Assembly: GCF_013761175.1 (NCBI RefSeq)
Contig: NZ_JACDUR010000009.1
Location: forward strand, 372,001 to 436,000
Direction: 5' to 3'
Length of the DNA stretch: 64,000 bases
Origin: Nonomuraea soli
GTDB taxonomy: Bacteria > Actinomycetota > Actinomycetes > Streptosporangiales > Streptosporangiaceae
Position numbers and translations under genes: made by a program. Each line of letters starts with the position of its first letter. Positions within the stretch are counted from its first letter, which is position 1. Shown piece after piece: positions 8,611 through 16,376 of this stretch. The notes under the pieces are model-generated. The model made no database searches. It saw only the letters and a program-made list of their open reading frames with translations, and was not told the DNA's origin.

Positions 8611-9567
8611 TCAACCAAGCCAGTGCAGCCACTGCCCATGAGGCCCTGCCACCGCCAGCGGGCGCCCGTCCAGCGAGGGCAGGAACCCCGCCCGATCCTG
8701 CGGCAGGGCGCCTCCGGCCCGCTCCAGGAGCTCGGGCAGCCGGGCAGTGCCCTCGTTGGAGATCCACCGCACCGGCAGCTCACGCACAGTCCCGGTGAAC
8801 CGCTCCCGCTCCTCCAAGGACAGGTACGGCATGACAGCACTGTGGAACACCACCACCGTCGCCCCCTCGGGCGCCTGCGCCACCAGCGCACGAAGGCCGT
8901 CGTTGAGATCGGCGGCGACGATGCGCGGCGGCTCCGCGGCCACCACCCGCACGGCAGCCCGCAACCGCCGCAGCCGGTGCTCCTGCTCAGGCCAGACGAG
9001 GCACTCCAGCCACCGCATCTCCTCGGCGTCGCGCACGTCGAGCGGATTGATGTCGAGCCCCGCCCGCCAGACCACCTCGAGCGGCCCACCAGGCAACGGC
9101 ACCGGCCCAGTCGTGCGGCACTCCAGCACCACCGGGCTGTCCTGCGGCCCGAGCGCCTCACCCTGGTCGTAGCTGTAGCGGTAACGATCAGGAAAGAGGC
9201 ACAACCCCGCCGACGCCCCCACCTCGATCAGCGCCAGCGGCCCAGGGATCGAGGCGAGGATCGGATAAAGCGTGGCACACCGCCCGACCTCGTTCGTCTG
9301 CGTACGGCGAGCCAGCATGATCGCGCGTACCCGGCGCCAGTGTTCGACGATCCACTCGACGACGTCCCGGTCCTCGACGGTCCCGCCCGCATAGCGCACA
9401 GCCCCGAACAGCAGGTTCGGCTGACGCTTCATCTCAGGCAACTCATCAAGCAGTTTCAGCAGCTCAGCGTGGTGGGCGACCTCGCAGGCCAGCTGCTCGT
9501 ACCGCGGCGAATGCCCCCGCACCTCCTCCGCCGCAAAGCGCCTATACCACTGGGCAGTCGTCTCCAT
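8611..9567 (-). CDS. DUF2332 family protein
   Basis: A 318-residue protein matching the DUF2332 pattern common in actinobacteria: QWYRRFAAEEVRGHSPRYEQL at the start, then ALIEVGASAGLCLFPDRY, a Gly-rich loop like the nucleotide-binding loop of class I methyltransferases. VVVFHSAVMPYLS and the C-terminal helices follow. The biochemical activity of the family is not known to me; the GASAGL loop makes SAM binding conceivable, but this is inference. ATG 9565-9567 is chosen because GGAGG lies 9 nt upstream; earlier in-frame starts lack one. Neighbours give no functional hint. Confidence 0.85.
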   Translation of the reverse strand: METTAQWYRRFAAEEVRGHSPRYEQLACEVAHHAELLKLLDELPEMKRQPNLLFGAVRYAGGTVEDRDVVEWIVEHWRRVRAIMLARRTQTNEVGRCATLYPILASIPGPLALIEVGASAGLCLFPDRYRYSYDQGEALGPQDSPVVLECRTTGPVPLPGGPLEVVWRAGLDINPLDVRDAEEMRWLECLVWPEQEHRLRRLRAAVRVVAAEPPRIVAADLNDGLRALVAQAPEGATVVVFHSAVMPYLSLEERERFTGTVRELPVRWISNEGTARLPELLERAGGALPQDRAGFLPSLDGRPLAVAGPHGQWLHWLG

Positions 9568-9843
9568 CCGACCGTCCTCCTCATCGGCACGAACCCAACC
9601 GAAGTAAGCGGTTAGCCAGAAATCACAAGATCCCCCCTCTAGTGTCGAGTACTCGCGACGACCACTCAGGCAAAGTGGCATATGTCACCTTACGTACCTT
9701 TAATTTGCCTTTGTCGGCTATTCGTCGCATAGGTTCAACCAGTCGCGGGCCCCGCTTTGCCCGCCCTTGGGACTGGCCGACGCGCACCCCTCTCCGGCCT
9801 CGGTCCCGTGACCCTGTCTCCGACCTAGGACCCGTGGTTCCCC

Positions 9844-10569
9844 TTGGGCCAGCATTCCGCCAAGCCTTCTCGCACGCCTTCCCGCAAGAGCCTGCCCTCC
9901 CGCAAGAGCTTGCTCGCTCCCGGCAAGCGCCGCTGGACAGCCGTCGCCGCGGGCACCGCCGCCCTCGCCATCGCATCAACGGCCGCCTGGGCCTCGCTGA
10001 GCACCACATCGTCGACGAACACCATGGCCACCGCAGGGTCCCGCGTCGCCGTCTCCCCCACCCCCGCACAGCCGTCCACCTCCAAGCCAACAGCTTCGAC
10101 GTCGACGCCGGCCAACTCCTCGGGCTCATCGCCTTCACCAGCGTCGCCGGACTCATCGGACTCATCGGACTCGTCCAAGTCCTCAAGCGCCTCCAGCAAG
10201 CCCAAGCCGAGCACATCCCCCAAGCCCAAGACCTCAGAGGCCACCAAGAGCAAGAAGTCCGAGGCATCAGGTCCGCGAGTCATCTCCACCGGCACCTGCG
10301 GCGCCTCCTTCTACGGCGACCCCCAGATGACGGCCAGCGGCGAACAGTTCGACCCCACGGCCATGACCGCCGCCCACAAGTCCCTCCCCCTGGGCAGCAA
10401 GGTCCGCGTCACCAACCCCAACAACGGCGAGTCGGTCACCGTACGCATCAACGACCGCGGTCCTTACGTGGGCGGTCGCTGCCTCGACCTGTCCGAGGCC
10501 GCCTTCGACGCGATCGGCGACACGGGCGCGGGCGTGATGACCGTCAAGTACGAGGTCCTCGCCTCGTAA
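9844..10569 (+). CDS. RlpA-like double-psi beta-barrel protein with Ser/Lys-rich linker
   Basis: A 241-residue envelope protein: a basic N-terminus, one hydrophobic segment (WTAVAAGTAALAIASTAAWA, about residues 31-50), a low-complexity Ser/Thr/Pro/Lys linker to about residue 140, then a C-terminal domain with CGASFYGDPQMTASGEQFD, VRVTNPNNGESVTVRINDRG and RCLDLSEAAFDAIG. That order is the RlpA/expansin-like double-psi beta-barrel, found in cell-wall lytic transglycosylases and resuscitation-type factors. The linker probably spans the peptidoglycan. TTG at 9844 is the first possible start, because an in-frame TAG lies at 9826; AGGA at 9827-9830 is a distant SD. The Asp of INDRGPY is retained. 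Confidence 0.85.
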   Translation: MGQHSAKPSRTPSRKSLPSRKSLLAPGKRRWTAVAAGTAALAIASTAAWASLSTTSSTNTMATAGSRVAVSPTPAQPSTSKPTASTSTPANSSGSSPSPASPDSSDSSDSSKSSSASSKPKPSTSPKPKTSEATKSKKSEASGPRVISTGTCGASFYGDPQMTASGEQFDPTAMTAAHKSLPLGSKVRVTNPNNGESVTVRINDRGPYVGGRCLDLSEAAFDAIGDTGAGVMTVKYEVLAS

Positions 10570-10706
10570 CGAAGCCGAGCGTGCGGCCTCCCTTCCCCCA
10601 CAGCCCCGCACGCCACCGCCTCCGACGTTTCTCCGGGGTACGCTCGCACCTGATGGACCAGGCTCGCGAGTTCAGGGCCCATGGCACCTCCTGGCATGGC
10701 CCCTGG

Positions 10707-10748
10707 CGCACCGGGGTCGCCTCAGGACGCACCGGGGTCGCCTCAGGA
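10707..10748. repeat. Two tandem 21-bp units
   Basis: The 21-bp unit starting CGCACCGGGGTCGCC and ending TCAGGA occurs twice, perfectly, at 10707-10727 and 10728-10748, in intergenic DNA. Confidence 0.85.
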
Positions 10749-10904
10749 CGCCACCTCGATACGCAGCCACTCCCCGCACATCACCACTCCAGCACACGCT
10801 GCCCCACAGCACGCAGCAGCTACCTTCGGCCACCCGCCGCCATGAACACTCGCCACCGCGGACACCCGCCACGGACAACATCCGCCACCCACAACCCACC
10901 CCGC

Positions 10905-10968
10905 CCTCGGTTGGCGCTTCCCTCGCTTGGCGCTTCTTTCGTTTGGCAGTGCCCTCGCTTGGCAGTGC
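10905..10968. repeat. Four degenerate 16-bp tandem units
   Basis: The units read CCTCGGTTGGCGCTTC, CCTCGCTTGGCGCTTC, TTTCGTTTGGCAGTGC and CCTCGCTTGGCAGTGC back to back, in intergenic DNA. Confidence 0.8.
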
Positions 10969-11088
10969 CCCGACACCCCCACCCCGACACAACCCCATGC
11001 CACGACCGCCCAAGCCAGTCCGCCTCCGCCAGCAGGGCCAGCGGAGGCGAGAAGGCCAGCAGAGGCGGGAGCGCATGGCTCTCAGACA

Positions 11089-11532
11089 TCAGTTCCAGTT
11101 GTCGATCTTGACATCCCGAGGATCAGGAGCCCCCTCCCCCGTCTCGACGAGCGACTTCAGGCTCATCAAGAAGAGCGCCCACTTGGTGCTGCAGTGGTGC
11201 ATGAACTCCACCGGCTCCTTCCACCCCGCATGCTTGAACAGCACGACGGTGTAGTCATCGGCCTGGCTGAGCTCCCAGCGCACCTGCGTCCCGACCCACT
11301 CCGCGGGCCCGTCGACCACTTCCCACAGCACACGCGCCCCTGGCTGAAGCTCCAGCACCTTCATGTCGAAGCCGCCGGCCTCGAACCGGAACCGCAGCAC
11401 ACCCCCGAGGTCGCCGCCTTCTCCCTGTGTGTCGGTCGCCCACCATTTGGCCAGCCCTTCGGCGGTGGTTAACGCGTCGTAGACCTCGGTCGTGGACGAC
11501 TTGATTCCGACCCTGTGCAGGATGTCCACCAT
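11089..11532 (-). CDS. SRPBCC / AHSA1-like domain protein
   Basis: A 147-residue single-domain protein of the START/SRPBCC superfamily. MVDILHRVGIKSSTTEVYDAL, then TTAEGLAKWWATDTQG and the hydrophobic-cavity strands (VLRFRFEAGGFDMKVLEL) follow the AHSA1-like pattern. The fold forms a ligand-binding cavity; the ligand is unknown. It is the last gene of a three-gene minus-strand set (SRPBCC, ArsR, SRPBCC), lying 156 bp after the ArsR gene. ATG at 11530-11532 has a purine-rich GGAAGAGAG stretch upstream; an in-frame start 15 codons earlier gives a hydrophilic extension that relatives usually lack. Confidence 0.85.
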   Translation of the reverse strand: MVDILHRVGIKSSTTEVYDALTTAEGLAKWWATDTQGEGGDLGGVLRFRFEAGGFDMKVLELQPGARVLWEVVDGPAEWVGTQVRWELSQADDYTVVLFKHAGWKEPVEFMHHCSTKWALFLMSLKSLVETGEGAPDPRDVKIDNWN

Positions 11533-11688
11533 CTCGTTCTCTCTTCCAGTGTCTGTTTCGGCTGAATCGCGCGACATCAGTCGCTGCCTTTACGGATCGC
11601 GCACGCAGCCGGGATGCGCATCATGCGGGTCTTCACTGCGCGACCCTCCGCTCGCGCACCCCAGATGTCGCACCCCGGCTACGAGTCC

Positions 11689-12093
11689 TCACCTCGGGCC
11701 CTCCGCGCCACGCACCTCCGCGCCACGCACCTCCGCGTCCCGCGAACCCGCACCACGCGAATCCACGCGCCGCTGGATCGCCTCCGCGAGCCGCTTGATG
11801 CGCCGGAGCCTGGCGTCCCAAGCCGCTCCCACCGACGCCAGCTGCGCCACGGCGCGAGCGAGCTGCACCTCGTCCACCCGGTACCGGCGCTCACGCCCGG
11901 CGGCTGAGCCGTGCACCAGTCCGACCCGGTCGAGCACGCCGAGATGCTTGGCCACCGCCTGGCGTGTCACGGGCAACCGCTCGCTGAGACTCGTAGCGGT
12001 GCCCCCGCCCTCGGCCAGCAGCAGATCGAGCATGCGCCGACGTGTCGGATCCCCGACTGCCGTCCAGAGATCGTCGTCGACAACGACGCTCAT
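11689..12093 (-). CDS. ArsR-family winged-helix regulator
   Basis: A 134-residue regulator. DLWTAVGDPTRRRMLDLLL, then LSERLPVTRQAVAKHLGVLD (the recognition helix) and a beta-wing with GRERRYRVDE place it in the ArsR/SmtB fold, in the subgroup that accompanies SRPBCC genes. No Cys pair for metal binding is visible, so it probably senses something other than a metal. Its ATG overlaps the stop of the upstream SRPBCC gene by 4 bp (12090-12093), indicating translational coupling. Two GCAACC-n3-GGTTGC palindromes upstream of the operon are its likely operators. The C-terminus carries an A-E-V-R-G repeat encoded by 15-bp tandem DNA units (11700-11744). Confidence 0.88.
   Translation of the reverse strand: MSVVVDDDLWTAVGDPTRRRMLDLLLAEGGGTATSLSERLPVTRQAVAKHLGVLDRVGLVHGSAAGRERRYRVDEVQLARAVAQLASVGAAWDARLRRIKRLAEAIQRRVDSRGAGSRDAEVRGAEVRGAEGPR
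11700..11744. repeat. In-frame 15-bp tandem units at the 3' end of the ArsR gene
   Basis: The unit CCTCCGCGCCACGCA occurs at 11700-11714 and 11715-11729, with a degenerate third copy after it. On the minus strand it encodes the AEVRG repeats at the protein's C-terminus. Confidence 0.75.
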
Positions 12094-12542
12094 CGACTCG
12101 CCACCAGCCCCTCCGCGTACTCCCCGAGCCGGGGCACGAAGGTGTCCCACCCCACGACGTGCTCGTGGTACTGCTCCTCCAGCTTGGCGACCTCCCACCC
12201 CATCTCGCGGAACCCGGTCTCGGTGAGCCGCACCAACGTGCCTCCACCAGAGGGGGTCAGCTCGAAGGTGACCAGCAGGGACTCGACGGAGTCGTCGACC
12301 TTCCCATCGGGATAGCACCAGCGGAACGAGAACAACCGCGGCGGATCGACGTCCACGACGGTCATCGGCAGAACGTTGACCCTGTCGCCCCAGACGAACT
12401 CGCCCACGGCGCCCGGCGTCGGATCCACGTCGGCGTCGTCGGTCCACCACTGCGAGATGTGTTCCGGCCGGCTGACGACCTCGAAGACCACCTCGGGCGA
12501 TGCGTCGATATGAATCTGTCGCTCGATGCTGCCGAACTCCAT
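12090..12542 (-). CDS. SRPBCC / AHSA1-like domain protein
   Basis: A 150-residue START/SRPBCC-fold protein: MEFGSIERQIHIDASPEVVF, then RPEHISQWWTDDADVDPTPG and the strand LFSFRWCYPDGKVDDSVESL, with a C-terminal helix (GWEVAKLEEQYHEHVVGWDT) that would close the cavity. It is the first gene of the SRPBCC-ArsR-SRPBCC set and overlaps the ArsR start by 4 bp. ATG 12540-12542 is preceded by GGAAGCGGGAAG; an in-frame start 19 codons upstream would read through one operator palindrome and is less likely. The ligand is unknown. Stress or xenobiotic response is a guess from the ArsR partner. Confidence 0.87.
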   Translation of the reverse strand: MEFGSIERQIHIDASPEVVFEVVSRPEHISQWWTDDADVDPTPGAVGEFVWGDRVNVLPMTVVDVDPPRLFSFRWCYPDGKVDDSVESLLVTFELTPSGGGTLVRLTETGFREMGWEVAKLEEQYHEHVVGWDTFVPRLGEYAEGLVASR

Positions 12543-12564
12543 GACGCTTCCCGCTTCCGTGATA

Positions 12565-12581
12565 CGCAACCTTTGGTTGCG
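12565..12581. promoter_or_regulatory. Predicted ArsR operator, copy 1
   Basis: CGCAACCTTTGGTTGCG has perfect 7-bp arms around a 3-nt centre. It lies 23 bp upstream of the SRPBCC start codon in the divergent SRPBCC/MarR intergenic region. The same core recurs 46 bp away. Confidence 0.6.
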
Positions 12582-12610
12582 TGTGACGCTATCGCACACA
12601 CGCTCGAATA

Positions 12611-12627
12611 CGCAACCATTGGTTGCA
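12611..12627. promoter_or_regulatory. Predicted ArsR operator, copy 2
   Basis: The core GCAACCATTGGTTGC (12612-12626) repeats the arms of the site at 12565-12581 with a different 3-nt centre. Two copies of the same palindrome upstream of an ArsR operon are strong evidence for an operator pair. Confidence 0.6.
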
Positions 12628-12654
12628 CATCAGCGCCTCTCCTTTGCAGCTGAA

Positions 12655-12686
12655 TAGTTATGTGCATAATGTTATTCGCATAACTA
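12655..12686. promoter_or_regulatory. Predicted MarR autoregulatory operator
   Basis: An imperfect 32-bp palindrome with perfect 8-bp outer arms TAGTTATG and CATAACTA; 13 of 16 half-site positions match. It is AT-rich in a GC-rich background and ends 17 bp before the ATG of the MarR fusion gene, where a repressor would block initiation. Confidence 0.65.
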
Positions 12687-12703
12687 ATCAAACGGGAGAG
12701 ATC

Positions 12704-13696
12704 ATGGACTTCGCCCAGGCCGACGCTCTCAACCAGGCCATCCGCCTCCTCAGCCTGCGCCACCGCGCCCGAGCCGCAACCCTGCTCGCCCCTCTAGGCC
12801 TGCACACCGGCCAGGAAGCGCTCCTGCTCGAACTCGCCCGAACCGGCCCCATGATCCAGGCCCAGCTGAGCGACGCCCTCGGCTGCGAACCTCCCAGCGT
12901 CACCCTCATGACCCGCAAGCTCGAAGCCACCGGCCATATCCGTCGAGTTCCCACCCCTGCGGACAAGCGCGCCACCGTCGTCGAGCTCACGGAGAGCGGC
13001 AGGGCTCTGACCGAGCAGATCAAGGACCTGTGGCTGGCCCTGGCAGAGGAGACCGTCGTCGGCCTGCCGCCCGAGACCGTCTCAGCCCTCCCCGAGCTCC
13101 TCAACACCCTCACCGCCAACGTGGACAGCCGACGTCCGCGTGCCGTACAGAACCGCGCTCCCCTCGAGACCGAGCCGACCTCTCACCCGGACGCCGCCAA
13201 CCGGGTGAGCGCTCTCGCGGGCACCTACGAGCCGAGCGCGTCCGCCTGGGTGCGCGAGCATGTTGAGCAGATCATGCGCACCGGCACCACCGACGGCGTC
13301 ACCATCAAGGGCCTGCCGACCGTCCTGGTGACCTACCGTGGCGCCAAGACCGGCAGCATCCGCAAGACGCCGCTGATGCGGGTCGAGCACGAGGGGCACT
13401 ACGCCGCCGTCGCCTCCCAAGGAGGCGCGCCAAGGAATCCGCAGTGGTACTCCAGCCTGGTCGCCGAACCGTTGGTCGAAGTGCAGGACGGTACGGCCAG
13501 CCGGGGCTATCGGGCGCGGGAGGTGTTCGGGCAGGAGAAGGAACTGTGGTGGCGCCGGGCGGTCGACGCCTATCCGGACTATGCGGACTACCAGCTCAGG
13601 ACTGAGCGCCAGATCCCGGTCTTCGTCCTGGAACCGATCGATGGGGAATTGGTTGCGGGTGCATCGGCTGACAACGAGGGGGCTGATCTGGGATAG
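12704..13696 (+). CDS. MarR regulator fused to a deazaflavin (F420)-dependent nitroreductase-like domain
   Basis: A 330-residue two-domain protein in one uninterrupted frame. Residues 1-145 are a MarR winged helix: QAQLSDALGCEPPSVTLMTRK is the recognition helix region and ADKRATVVELTESG the wing. Residues about 165-315 are a Ddn-like split-barrel oxidoreductase: VTYRGAKTGSIRKTPLMRVE, then YAAVASQGGAPRNPQWYSSL and PVFVLEPI. Stand-alone relatives reduce quinones or nitro compounds with F420H2. ATG 12704 follows GGGAGAG at 12693-12699. The 32-bp palindrome upstream suggests autoregulation. The fusion could couple redox cofactor or substrate binding to DNA binding (inference). A missed stop or sequencing frameshift is unlikely, because both domains share the same frame over a natural linker. 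Confidence 0.85.
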   Translation: MDFAQADALNQAIRLLSLRHRARAATLLAPLGLHTGQEALLLELARTGPMIQAQLSDALGCEPPSVTLMTRKLEATGHIRRVPTPADKRATVVELTESGRALTEQIKDLWLALAEETVVGLPPETVSALPELLNTLTANVDSRRPRAVQNRAPLETEPTSHPDAANRVSALAGTYEPSASAWVREHVEQIMRTGTTDGVTIKGLPTVLVTYRGAKTGSIRKTPLMRVEHEGHYAAVASQGGAPRNPQWYSSLVAEPLVEVQDGTASRGYRAREVFGQEKELWWRRAVDAYPDYADYQLRTERQIPVFVLEPIDGELVAGASADNEGADLG

Positions 13697-13794
13697 CGGC
13701 TGCGAGCTGCTGGGGGCGAAGAATGGGCTGGGAGCGGGGCCCGCGTCGGTTGATCGGTGCCGAGATGGGAGGGACCGGTAGGGGATGCCGAGCA

Positions 13795-13864
13795 TCGGCA
13801 CTGGTCCCCCGCTCGGCACTGGTCCCGCGCTCGGCACTGGTCCCGCGCTCGGCACTGGTCCCGC
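13795..13864. repeat. 18-bp tandem repeat, about four units
   Basis: The unit TCGGCACTGGTCCCGCGC occurs nearly perfectly four times, with small differences in the first and last copies. It lies between the convergent MarR-fusion and DUF1707 genes. Confidence 0.85.
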
Positions 13865-13951
13865 TCGGCGCTGGGCCCCAGACCGGTCCCGCTCGGCCGG
13901 GCTGGTGCTCCAGCGGCCCGAGGGGGCTGGCCTTGGCAGGTCGGGTCTGTG

Positions 13952-14542
13952 CTACTTCACCAGGCGAAGCGTCATGGGGTAGCGGAACGAGCCCTCCGTC
14001 AGGGCCGAGACGGCGCCTGCGATCGACAGGACGAACGCGGCCACCCAGATCACCGGCAGCAGGACGACGCCCACCACCGTGATGGGGAGCAGGATCGACG
14101 CGCCGATCACCGTCAGGTGGAAGTTGAGAGCCTCCAGGGCGTGCTGGCGGATGTACGGCGACGTCTTGCCGCCGGTGAGCAGGAAGATCAGGGGGCCGAC
14201 GATGGGGAAGCCGATGGCGGCCAGGCCGTGGGCTGCCGAGGCTGCCAGGCGTTCGGGGCTCTCGGTGGGACCCGTGTGCATGCGGGCAGGGGTCGCGCGT
14301 GGCGGGACAGGCCTGGGCATGGGGACGCCGCGCGGGCCGTACAGCTCGGACATGATGGGCATCAGGTCGCCGTGGGTGCGCGCGGTCATCGCGCGCTCCA
14401 GACGGTCCTCGAACTCCAGCTCGTCGAAACGGCCCTCGGCATAGGCGGCTTTGACGTGCTCCACCACGTGCTCGCGGTCCTGGTTCGTGACGCGAAGCTG
14501 CTCCACGGGTGCTTGCCCGGTCCTCATAGGTGTGCCCGCCAT
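13952..14542 (-). CDS. DUF1707 and DUF4870 domain membrane protein
   Basis: A 196-residue protein. Residues 15-65 form a DUF1707 module (LRVTNQDREHVVEHVKAAYA, then LEFEDRLERAMTARTHGDL), a short helical domain common at the N-terminus of actinobacterial membrane proteins. The C-terminal half is a DUF4870-type membrane region with about three helices (FPIVGPLIFLLTG, SILLPITVVGVVLLPVIWVA, AFVLSIAGAVSAL) and the conserved YIRQHALEALNFHL segment. Function is unknown; membrane location is clear. ATG 14540-14542 is preceded by GGGGAAGG. Confidence 0.9.
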   Translation of the reverse strand: MAGTPMRTGQAPVEQLRVTNQDREHVVEHVKAAYAEGRFDELEFEDRLERAMTARTHGDLMPIMSELYGPRGVPMPRPVPPRATPARMHTGPTESPERLAASAAHGLAAIGFPIVGPLIFLLTGGKTSPYIRQHALEALNFHLTVIGASILLPITVVGVVLLPVIWVAAFVLSIAGAVSALTEGSFRYPMTLRLVK

Positions 14543-14679
14543 GACGCCTTCCCCTTCGGATGGAGTGATCTGACTTCATCCTGCAATCTCCTCGGGATGT
14601 GCGGCATCGGGGCGAACCCGGAGCTGACCCGGAGAACAGCCCCGACGCGACGGGCGGCTGAACGGTATAAAAAGGAGTC

Positions 14680-15018
14680 ATGAGATGGCGAGACCGTTAC
14701 GGCCTGCGTCGGCTGCGCGGGCCCAAGGTCGCCAAGTTCGACCGCGAAGCGACGGACGCCGACATCGAGGCGCTTATCGCCTTCGCCAAGTCGAGGCGTG
14801 GCGTTGAGTTCTATGTCGAGCCTGAGACCTTCGCGACCGACACGACAGCCGTTGCAGTGGCCGACGACGGTGAGTGGACCCGGCGTCGGGTGGGAGCCCC
14901 TGCTGTCATCCGCAAGGTGGCGCACAACCTCGGGCTGCCTGTTTATGACGTGAATCTGACCGGGTATCCGGCGAGGATGCGTGCGTACAAGCGGCCGGAG
15001 AGTGGCGACGGGAGCTGA
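14680..15018 (+). CDS. Small conserved hypothetical protein
   Basis: A 112-residue soluble protein with no signal peptide or membrane segment. The N-terminus is basic (MRWRDRYGLRRLRGPKVAKF), followed by an acidic helix (DADIEALIAFAKSRRGVEFY) and strands such as TTAVAVADDGEWTRRRVG. I recall similar short actinobacterial proteins annotated loosely as oxidoreductases, but I see no cofactor motif. The start is firm: AAAGGAG at 14671-14677 precedes ATG 14680. The gene is divergent from the DUF1707 gene. Confidence 0.75.
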   Translation: MRWRDRYGLRRLRGPKVAKFDREATDADIEALIAFAKSRRGVEFYVEPETFATDTTAVAVADDGEWTRRRVGAPAVIRKVAHNLGLPVYDVNLTGYPARMRAYKRPESGDGS

Positions 15019-15040
15019 GGAGGAGGGCTGCGCTTCGCAC

Positions 15041-15112
15041 CTTTGGGCTGGTTGGCGGCTTTGGGCTGGTTGGCGGCTTTGGGCTGATTGGCGGCTTTGG
15101 GCTGGTTGGTGC
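15041..15112. repeat. Four 18-bp tandem units
   Basis: The unit CTTTGGGCTGGTTGGCGG occurs at 15041, 15059, 15077 (one change) and 15095 (two changes at the end), directly after the 112-aa gene and before the convergent DUF4192 gene. Confidence 0.9.
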
Positions 15113-15162
15113 CTTGTTGGTGTCTCGTTGCTCCCGGTCCGTCGTTTTGGTCTTGCGTGTGA

Positions 15163-16230
15163 TCATGGAGGGTCGTCCGAGGGCTGGTCGTCGAGTAGGC
15201 CCAGCAGGGGGATGAGCCAGGTTTGCTTGGGCGATCCCATGGCCGCGTCGAGGTCGGATGAGGTGGGCAGGCGGTCGGTGAGGAGCTTGGGTGGCAGGAG
15301 TTGCTCCAGGGCGTGACGGAGCAGGTGGGCCATCGAGTACGTGGGGTCGATGCGCAGGGCGCGTTCGAGAGCGATGGCGGCCAGGACGCAGTCTCCTGAT
15401 CTCCAGGCTGCCATGGCGAGCAGTGAAGCCGCTGGGGGGACGAATCTGGGTTCCAGGCGGCGGGTGAGGTCTCGCCACAGCGGGAGGTGGGCGTCTTGCA
15501 TGCACGTCCACGCCTCGTCGCGGACTCGGATGATGGCCAGGTCGAAGCCCAGTTCGGCGACTTGGCGGTCGGTCAGGCGTTCGGGTGAGGTCATGGCGGC
15601 GCGCACGCGGGTCAGGGCTTCGGTGACGTATTCGTCGGCGAAGCGGTCGGGGTTGCGGCAGTCGACCAGGCGGGACACCAAGATTGCGGCGGTGTCGGAT
15701 GTCGCGCGGCGCATGCCCAGGCGGATGGGGCCGGTGGCGGGCGAGAGGGTCGCTTCCAGCATGGCGCGGTCGGGGAGCGCCACCAGGCCCTGGACTGTTG
15801 CTTCTGCGGCTACCTGGGTGGTGGTGATGTCGAAGGGGGTGCCCTCGATCGGGCAGCAGGCGGGGACGTCGCAGAGGTAGGACCAGAAGCGGGTTTCCTC
15901 CACGCGCAGGGCCTCGGCCACGGGGACGCCGGCCTTGGCCGCCAGTTCGCGCATGGTGTCGACCGCGGGGGTGACCAGGGAGCCTGGGCCGTAGCCGACG
16001 ATGATCAGCTCGGTGATGCGCTCGCGGGCGAGCATGGCGGGAAAAGGGGCGAGGGAGTGCGGGGACAGGGGGAGGTCCCAGCGGGCCGCGATCTGCACCT
16101 GGCGGCGGGACAGGCCGAGGGCTATGAGGCTTTGGGTGGGGTGGTAGCCCAGGAGGTACGGCACCGCGGCGAGGATGTCGGGGGGTGCGGTGAGGTTGAG
16201 CAGGGTCTCTGCGGTGTTGGCGGAGGACAT
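15163..16230 (-). CDS. DUF4192 domain-containing protein
   Basis: A 355-residue soluble protein of the actinobacterial DUF4192 family: LTAPPDILAAVPYLLGYHPTQ at the N-terminus is characteristic, followed by ITELIIVGYGPGSLVTPAVD and FWSYLCDVPACCPIEGTPFD. The C-terminal part (about 280-330) is helical and TPR-like (CVLAAIALERALRIDPTYSM). No enzymatic function is assigned to the family that I know of. ATG 16228-16230 is chosen at the conserved N-terminus; an in-frame ATG four codons upstream is possible, and neither has a clear SD. Confidence 0.88.
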   Translation of the reverse strand: MSSANTAETLLNLTAPPDILAAVPYLLGYHPTQSLIALGLSRRQVQIAARWDLPLSPHSLAPFPAMLARERITELIIVGYGPGSLVTPAVDTMRELAAKAGVPVAEALRVEETRFWSYLCDVPACCPIEGTPFDITTTQVAAEATVQGLVALPDRAMLEATLSPATGPIRLGMRRATSDTAAILVSRLVDCRNPDRFADEYVTEALTRVRAAMTSPERLTDRQVAELGFDLAIIRVRDEAWTCMQDAHLPLWRDLTRRLEPRFVPPAASLLAMAAWRSGDCVLAAIALERALRIDPTYSMAHLLRHALEQLLPPKLLTDRLPTSSDLDAAMGSPKQTWLIPLLGLLDDQPSDDPP

Positions 16231-16376
16231 GGACGGGAGCATGCCGGGGGTTGGGGTGGGAGGAATCGGGCGAGGGGGTGGGCTGTGGAAAACTCGTGGC
16301 TTCGCCGTACGGCAATGGTGGAGTGTGGGCGAGGGACGGGGCGGGCTGTTGAGTGGGGCTGGCCGTACGCGAGATG

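Larger units (their letters stand above)
10570..11088. other. Gene-free stretch with short tandem repeats
   Basis: No convincing coding region lies on either strand: the open frames here have skewed Arg/Cys/Trp composition and no start signals. The stretch holds a 21-bp direct duplication (10707-10748) and four degenerate 16-bp units (10905-10968). Otherwise I see only C-rich, low-complexity DNA with no clear hairpin terminator for either flanking gene. Confidence 0.6.

Noticed and set aside
10672..11076. Minus-strand frame of 134 codons in the 10.6-11.1 kb gap
   Set aside because: Cys/Trp/Arg-rich composition, no SD, overlaps short repeats; treated as non-coding.
14906..16315. Minus-strand Pro/Arg-rich frame over the 18-bp repeat and DUF4192 region
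   Set aside because: Its P-K-P-P-T-S repeats come from the tandem DNA array; DUF4192 is in another frame with conserved motifs.
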